Positions 6,880-9,838 of a DNA stretch of 9,838 nucleotides are shown here, in pieces (the first letter of the stretch is position 1; each line of letters begins with the position of its first letter). The stretch is taken from positions 1-9,838 of the forward strand of contig JACCUS010000470.1 of the NCBI GenBank assembly GCA_013811715.1. The letters are read 5' to 3'. The translations under genes and the position numbers were made by a program. This DNA comes from Nocardioidaceae bacterium (GTDB lineage: Bacteria; Actinomycetota; Actinomycetes; Propionibacteriales; Nocardioidaceae). The notes under the pieces were generated by a model that was not told the DNA's origin, made no database searches, and saw nothing but the letters and a program-made list of their open reading frames with translations.

Positions 6880-8022
6880 CTACTTCTCGATGATGCTGTA
6901 GCCCTCGGTGACGAGCTCGGCTGCCGGAGCCGTCTGGTCCTCGGGGAGGAAGCCGACGTCGACCATGTCGGTGATCACGACGTCGAGCCCACCCAGGTTG
7001 ATCGCTCCGCTCGGCCGACGGGCGTAGTCAGTGGTCTGCATGTAGCCCGCGACGCTCTCGGCCAGCAGCACGTCGGCGTCGATCAGCGCGGTGGCCGCCG
7101 CCTCCCGATCGGCGAGGTAGCTCTCGGTCGCCGCCACGTAGTCCGCCCGCCAGGCGCAGAACGCCTCGGTGTGCTCTTCGATGAACGCCGTGTCGAACCA
7201 GGCGAGCAGCAGCTCGTGGTCGACGCCGGGGCCGGTCAGCGAGTCGAACACGTCGACCAGCCCGCCTTCGGCGCGGGAAATGCCGTAGAACGGTTCCACG
7301 AAGACGCCCACGTCGATCGTCCCATCGCGCAGCGCCGCCTCCTGCTCCGGGAACGGGATGGCCACATACTGGGCGTCGCGCTCCGGATCGAGCCCGGCCG
7401 ATGCCACGGCCGACTTGGCCCACCACTCGGTCGCCGTGTTGGGGGCGAGGATGCCGATCGTCTTGCCCTCGAGATCGGCGGGCGACGTGATCCCCGAAGA
7501 CTCGAGCGCCGAGTAGGTGGTGTTGAACGCCTGCTCATCGGAGCTCTCGAGGGCGATCGAACCGACGGCCGTGATCGGCAGCCCGGCGGCGATGGCCGTC
7601 ACGAACTGCGGTGTCGACAGCGTCCCGCCGTCAAGGCTGCCAGCCTGGTAGGCATCGAGGCGGTCGGTGGGATTGAACGGGCTGGCCTCGATCGTGTACC
7701 AGCTTCCATAGTGTTGGGCGCCGGCGCCTTCTGGATCGACGAACTGGTACCAGTAGTTCTCCTCAGCGGCCGTGCCGTGACCGATGCGCATCGTCACCGG
7801 TTCGTCCGGAGGCGTCGACAGGTCGACCGATGCGCAGCTGTCGTCGCCACCGCCGGGTGACGCTGACGCAGTCGCAGGCGTCGCACCGCTCGCTGTCGTG
7901 CCTTGCGCGGCCGCGTCAGTGTCGGCAGCAGGGTCGTCGCTGCTGCCGTCGTCGCTGCCGCAGGCTGCGAGCAGCACAGTCACGGCGATGATCGCCGAGG
8001 TGGTCCGGAAACGCCGGTTCAT
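6880..8022 (-). CDS. ABC transporter substrate-binding lipoprotein, NitT/TauT (NMT1/TauA-like) family
   Basis: This 380-residue lipoprotein captures the substrate for the importer. It has a positively charged, hydrophobic signal peptide (1-20) ending in the lipobox LLAAC with Cys21 as the lipidated residue. A long Asp/Ser/Ala/Thr-rich tether (22-62) follows, then the binding fold. Typical family features are GTLSTPQFVTAIAAGLPI (133-150), LEGKTIGILAPNTATEWW (184-201), and FPEQEAALRDGTIDVGVFVEPFY (224-246). Two further cysteines, Cys63 and Cys289, could form a disulfide outside the cell. The frame is open far upstream, but the ATG at 8022 is fixed by the signal peptide and by AAAGGA 6 bases before it. 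It is preceded by the largest gap inside the operon (35 bp). Confidence 0.93.
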   Translation of the reverse strand: MNRRFRTTSAIIAVTVLLAACGSDDGSSDDPAADTDAAAQGTTASGATPATASASPGGGDDSCASVDLSTPPDEPVTMRIGHGTAAEENYWYQFVDPEGAGAQHYGSWYTIEASPFNPTDRLDAYQAGSLDGGTLSTPQFVTAIAAGLPITAVGSIALESSDEQAFNTTYSALESSGITSPADLEGKTIGILAPNTATEWWAKSAVASAGLDPERDAQYVAIPFPEQEAALRDGTIDVGVFVEPFYGISRAEGGLVDVFDSLTGPGVDHELLLAWFDTAFIEEHTEAFCAWRADYVAATESYLADREAAATALIDADVLLAESVAGYMQTTDYARRPSGAINLGGLDVVITDMVDVGFLPEDQTAPAAELVTEGYSIIEK

Positions 8023-8028
8023 GGCGGG

Positions 8029-8034
8029 TCCTTT
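8029..8034 (-). promoter_or_regulatory. Ribosome binding site for the binding-protein gene
   Basis: AAAGGA on the minus strand lies 6 bases before the ATG at 8022, in the 35-bp gap after the dioxygenase gene. It agrees with the start required by the signal peptide. Confidence 0.65.
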
Positions 8035-8057
8035 CGGTCGTCGACTCGATGTGGATC

Positions 8058-9050
8058 TCATGACGGGGCGGTCTGGTGCATACCCTCGGCGTACGTGCCG
8101 CTGCCCTTCCAGGCCGGTGCGACGGCATTCGGATCGGGTGATCCCCTCATCCGTTCGCGCACCGCCGGTGGTGGCGGACCGCCTGTGCCCCAGAGATCGG
8201 ACTGCGACGGGATGCGCTGCCACACGCGGGGCACCCAGGTCGATTCGTCGATCTGCAGCACCTCGGACGTGAACTCGGGCACGAAGCCGACCGGATCGCC
8301 GTAGTAGGCGAAGGAGTTGTTGCCGGGACCGTGGCGGCCGATGCCCCACATCGGATCGACGCCGGCGCGCTTCATCCGTCCGACCGATGTCAGGAAGGCG
8401 TCGAGCGACGGGACTTCGTACGCGATGTGGTTCACCGACGCGTGCTCGTCGCTGTTGAAGGCGATGGCGTGGTGGTCGTGACCGGTGCGCAGGAACACCA
8501 TGTGGTGCTCCGACCAGTCGCTTACGCGCAGGCCGAGCGCCTCGGTGTAGTACTCGCACATCAAGTCGATGTCGACGGTGTTGAGCACCACGTGAGTCAC
8601 ACGAGTCGGCACCGGCCGACCTCTCGGTCGTGGGTCTGCTGCCTGCACCTCGGTGCTCACCTCCAGCACGCGGCCCTCTGGGTCGCGCCATTGGAATCCC
8701 CAGCCCCCACCCGGTTCGTCCAGAGGTGCTGGATCGCCGAGCAGCTCCACACCGCTGGATCCGAACCGCCGGTGCAACGCGACGACCTCTTCGCGAGTGC
8801 GCGCCTCGAAGGCGATGTGGTCGAGCCCTGCATGGGCGCCAGTGCGGAAGTGGACGAGGTGGTGCTGCGGTCCCGCGCCGCGAAACATCACGGCCTGAGG
8901 CCGACCCTCAGCGCGCTCATCCGCCGGGACCTGCTCCAGCCCCCAGGAGCGGTAGAAGTCCCCGGCTGCGTCGAGCGGCCGATCCGTCACCAAGTGGATG
9001 TGGCGGATGTCGCCGAGGCGGGGATGCTCGGATCCTGCCATGGAGGACAT
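8058..9050 (-). CDS. Two-domain VOC-family extradiol dioxygenase (type I, catechol 2,3-dioxygenase/BphC-like)
   Basis: This 330-residue protein has tandem VOC domains: about 14-137, the vestigial domain, and 149-270, the catalytic domain. The predicted iron triad in the second domain is His153 (THVVLNT), His208 (VNHIAYEV) and Glu259 (FVPEFTSEV). Second-shell candidates are His194 (HDHHAIAF), His240 (GRHGPGNN) and Tyr249. Numbering and spacing closely parallel BphC-type enzymes, which open catechol rings next to the two hydroxyls with O2. A Pro-rich tail (280-330) extends beyond the usual fold. The precise catechol is not predictable. ATG at 9050 is the first possible start because an in-frame TGA lies directly before it; Met4 at 9041 is an alternative. 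It is the first gene of the operon, and its start lies only 8 bases past a promoter -10 element, so the message appears leaderless. Confidence 0.92.
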   Translation of the reverse strand: MSSMAGSEHPRLGDIRHIHLVTDRPLDAAGDFYRSWGLEQVPADERAEGRPQAVMFRGAGPQHHLVHFRTGAHAGLDHIAFEARTREEVVALHRRFGSSGVELLGDPAPLDEPGGGWGFQWRDPEGRVLEVSTEVQAADPRPRGRPVPTRVTHVVLNTVDIDLMCEYYTEALGLRVSDWSEHHMVFLRTGHDHHAIAFNSDEHASVNHIAYEVPSLDAFLTSVGRMKRAGVDPMWGIGRHGPGNNSFAYYGDPVGFVPEFTSEVLQIDESTWVPRVWQRIPSQSDLWGTGGPPPPAVRERMRGSPDPNAVAPAWKGSGTYAEGMHQTAPS

Positions 9051-9058
9051 TCATCACG

Positions 9059-9087
9059 AGAATATCTTGAGTTTAAGGTATTGTCAA
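9059..9087 (-). promoter_or_regulatory. Promoter of the catabolic/importer operon
   Basis: On the minus strand, a consensus -35 TTGACA (9082-9087), a 17-bp spacer and a -10 TATTCT (9059-9064; 4 of 6 bases of TATAAT) form a sigma-70/SigA-like promoter. Transcription would begin about 6-8 bases beyond the -10 element, at roughly 9050-9053, which is at or within two or three bases of the dioxygenase ATG. The element sits in the only clearly AT-rich patch of the window. Confidence 0.75.
9061..9082. promoter_or_regulatory. Palindromic operator, probably for the adjacent MarR regulator
   Basis: A 22-bp imperfect inverted repeat has left arm AATATCTTGAG and right arm TTTAAGGTATT, with 8 of 11 positions paired. 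The CTTGA-type half-sites and overall length resemble operators bound by MarR-family dimers. It covers the minus-strand -10 element and the whole spacer and touches the -35, so a bound repressor would block RNA polymerase. It also abuts the -35 element proposed for marR, which suggests autoregulation. Assignment to this particular MarR protein is inferred from position. Confidence 0.7.
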
Positions 9088-9110
9088 GGAGTGTGCCGTT
9101 GGCGTACCAT
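9081..9110 (+). promoter_or_regulatory. Candidate promoter of marR
   Basis: On the plus strand, TTGTCA (9081-9086; 5 of 6 consensus bases), an 18-bp spacer and TACCAT (9105-9110; 4 of 6) make a plausible promoter. Its -35 shares bases 9082-9086 with the minus-strand -35, so the two promoters lie back to back. The predicted start, about 9116-9118, leaves a leader of some 20 bases containing AAGGAG (9121-9126) before the GTG at 9138. Confidence 0.45.
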
Positions 9111-9137
9111 GCCACCGGCGAAGGAGACCGAGACGCC

Positions 9138-9653
9138 GTGAGCCCACACTCCCCCGATGCCCTCGACGTGATCCTCGAGCAGTGGCGTCGCGAACGTCCC
9201 GACCTGGACGCCTCGCCGATGGGGGTCTTCGGGCGGATCGCTCGCGTGTACGCCTTGGCGCAGCGCCAGCTGCGACTGCTCCTCGCCGACTACGAGCTCA
9301 CCCCGGCGACGTTCGACGTCCTCGCCAACCTGCGCCGATCCGGGGCGCCACATCGTAAGACAGCCGGCGAGATCGCCTCGTCGTCCCTGCTCAGCACCGG
9401 CGGTACGACGTTCCGTCTCGATCGCCTGGAGCAACGCGGCCTCGTCCGGCGCGTCCCGGCAGCCCACGACAAACGGATCATCCTCGTCGAGCTGACGCAC
9501 GATGGCCGCGCTCTCATCGACGAGGTGATGGCCGCCCACCTGAAGCAAGAAGCGGCGCGCTTGGCGCAGGTCTCCCAGCAGGAGGTCACCGAGCTCGTCA
9601 ACGGTCTGCGCAACCTCGAGCGATCAATCGTCGCGTCCTCCACGTGGCGGTGA
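9138..9653 (+). CDS. MarR-family transcriptional regulator
   Basis: This 171-residue winged-helix regulator would act as a dimer. The N-terminus, ILEQWRRERPDLDASPMGVFGRIARV (12-37), forms the dimer and ligand helices in the way common to catabolic MarR proteins. The DNA-binding domain covers about 50-120. Its recognition-helix region lies around 82-100 (SLLSTGGTTFRLDRLEQRG), and the wing contains Asp111 and Arg113 (DKRIILVELT), the conserved D-x-R. The C-terminal helices (121-165) complete the dimer. GTG at 9138 is the preferred start, with AAGGAG 11 bases upstream; in-frame TTG at 9099 and GTG at 9093 are weaker alternatives that add residues not typical of the family. Divergence from the operon and the shared operator suggest ligand-relieved repression of both units. 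Confidence 0.92.
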   Translation: MSPHSPDALDVILEQWRRERPDLDASPMGVFGRIARVYALAQRQLRLLLADYELTPATFDVLANLRRSGAPHRKTAGEIASSSLLSTGGTTFRLDRLEQRGLVRRVPAAHDKRIILVELTHDGRALIDEVMAAHLKQEAARLAQVSQQEVTELVNGLRNLERSIVASSTWR

Positions 9654-9838
9654 CCGGCCATTGCCTCGCCGGGTGAAGCCCCACTCCTGCAGGAGTCGGG
9701 CGACCTTCTTGCGTACCGAGGACTCGGGGCGTGCGGGTCGGAGATCTGCCGGGACGGCCATACGCGATGTCGGTCCACACCTCGGTCAGCTCCGCAATCA
9801 ACCCGTCGAGATCTGTGACGAAGGTAGCCACGCCGAAG
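9624..9838 (-). pseudogene. Possible 3' end of a convergent gene with a break in frame
   Basis: I do not recognise this sequence. From the window edge to about 9750, one minus-strand frame looks coding, with G/C-rich third positions and a balanced peptide (VTDLDGLIAELTEVWTDIAYG). After that, the coding-like signal moves to another frame. This frame has its own ATG at 9761 and gives a basic 45-residue peptide (including SSVRKKVARLLQEWGF) that ends at 9624 and overlaps the marR 3' end by 30 bp. It may be one gene broken by a frameshift, a separate tiny gene, or noncoding DNA that happens to lack stops. The rest of 9654-9838 shows nothing else except the hairpin. Confidence 0.3.
9678..9701. terminator. 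Hairpin after marR, possible bidirectional terminator
   Basis: ACTCC, loop TGCA and GGAGT form a perfect inner stem (9683-9696). After one C-C mismatch, it extends through GCCC/GGGC, giving nine pairs in total. It begins 24 bases after the marR stop. There is no real T-tract (only a short CTTCTT follows), and the sequence may also be coding on the minus strand, so termination activity is uncertain. Confidence 0.35.

Noticed and set aside
2311..8005. Shared 15-base word ATCGCCGAGGTGGTC near 2311 and 7991
   Set aside because: Both copies lie in coding sequence (cupin C-terminus and signal peptide) with no further similarity around them; it is likely a chance match in GC-rich codons.
8023..8691. 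N-terminal extension of the binding-protein frame to 8691
   Set aside because: It overlaps the dioxygenase gene in another frame and would bury the lipoprotein signal peptide, which must be N-terminal.
8331..9137. N-terminal extension of the marR frame to 8331
   Set aside because: It is antisense to the dioxygenase and crosses the promoter/operator region; MarR homology starts just after 9138.
9109..9141. Ten-codon leader ORF ending in a GTGA overlap with the marR start
   Set aside because: It has no ribosome binding site at proper distance and its ATG lies upstream of the predicted transcription start, so it is probably chance.
1..9838. CRISPR arrays, tRNA/rRNA genes, insertion sequences, attachment sites, riboswitches
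   Set aside because: No regularly spaced repeats, transposase or integrase motifs, tRNA-like cloverleaf or long untranslated leader was seen.

Overview
The window comes from a GC-rich chromosome or contig whose codons mostly end in G or C. GTG and TTG starts are frequent, genes are packed with 2-13 bp gaps or 4-8 bp overlaps, and the solute-binding lipoprotein has an Asp/Ser-rich linker. Together these suggest an actinobacterium (Actinomycetota); the genus cannot be read from the sequence.

Layout. One long leftward (minus-strand) gene run fills positions 1-9050. In transcription order it holds: a two-domain extradiol ring-cleavage dioxygenase of the VOC superfamily (8058-9050); a complete NitT/TauT-type ABC importer with lipoprotein binding protein (6880-8022), ATPase (6085-6873) and two different permeases (5276-6088 and 4456-5283); an aspartate dehydrogenase (NadX/AspDH) homologue (3638-4459); an alpha/beta hydrolase read in one frame into a cupin (2289-3641); a classical SDR oxidoreductase (1534-2286); a second SDR without the usual catalytic residues (732-1520); and the N-terminal 246 residues of a ThDP-dependent enzyme (1-739) that runs off the window. 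The largest gap inside the run is 35 bp, so it reads as a single operon.

A divergent marR gene (9138-9653, plus strand) faces the operon across a short AT-rich region. That region holds an excellent minus-strand promoter (TTGACA, 17 bp, TATTCT), a weaker plus-strand promoter with an overlapping -35 element, and a 22-bp imperfect palindrome that covers the minus -10 element and spacer. The first operon gene appears to be leaderless. Downstream of marR (9654-9838) lie a hairpin and a possible broken convergent reading frame.

How the parts may work together (inference). A small organic anion, probably aromatic or convertible to a catechol, is imported by the ABC system. The ring is opened by the extradiol dioxygenase, and the product is processed by the hydrolase, cupin protein, SDRs, AspDH-like dehydrogenase and ThDP enzyme. 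A MarR repressor would derepress the operon when a ligand, perhaps the substrate or an intermediate, is present. No ring hydroxylase is present in the window, and the substrate is unknown.
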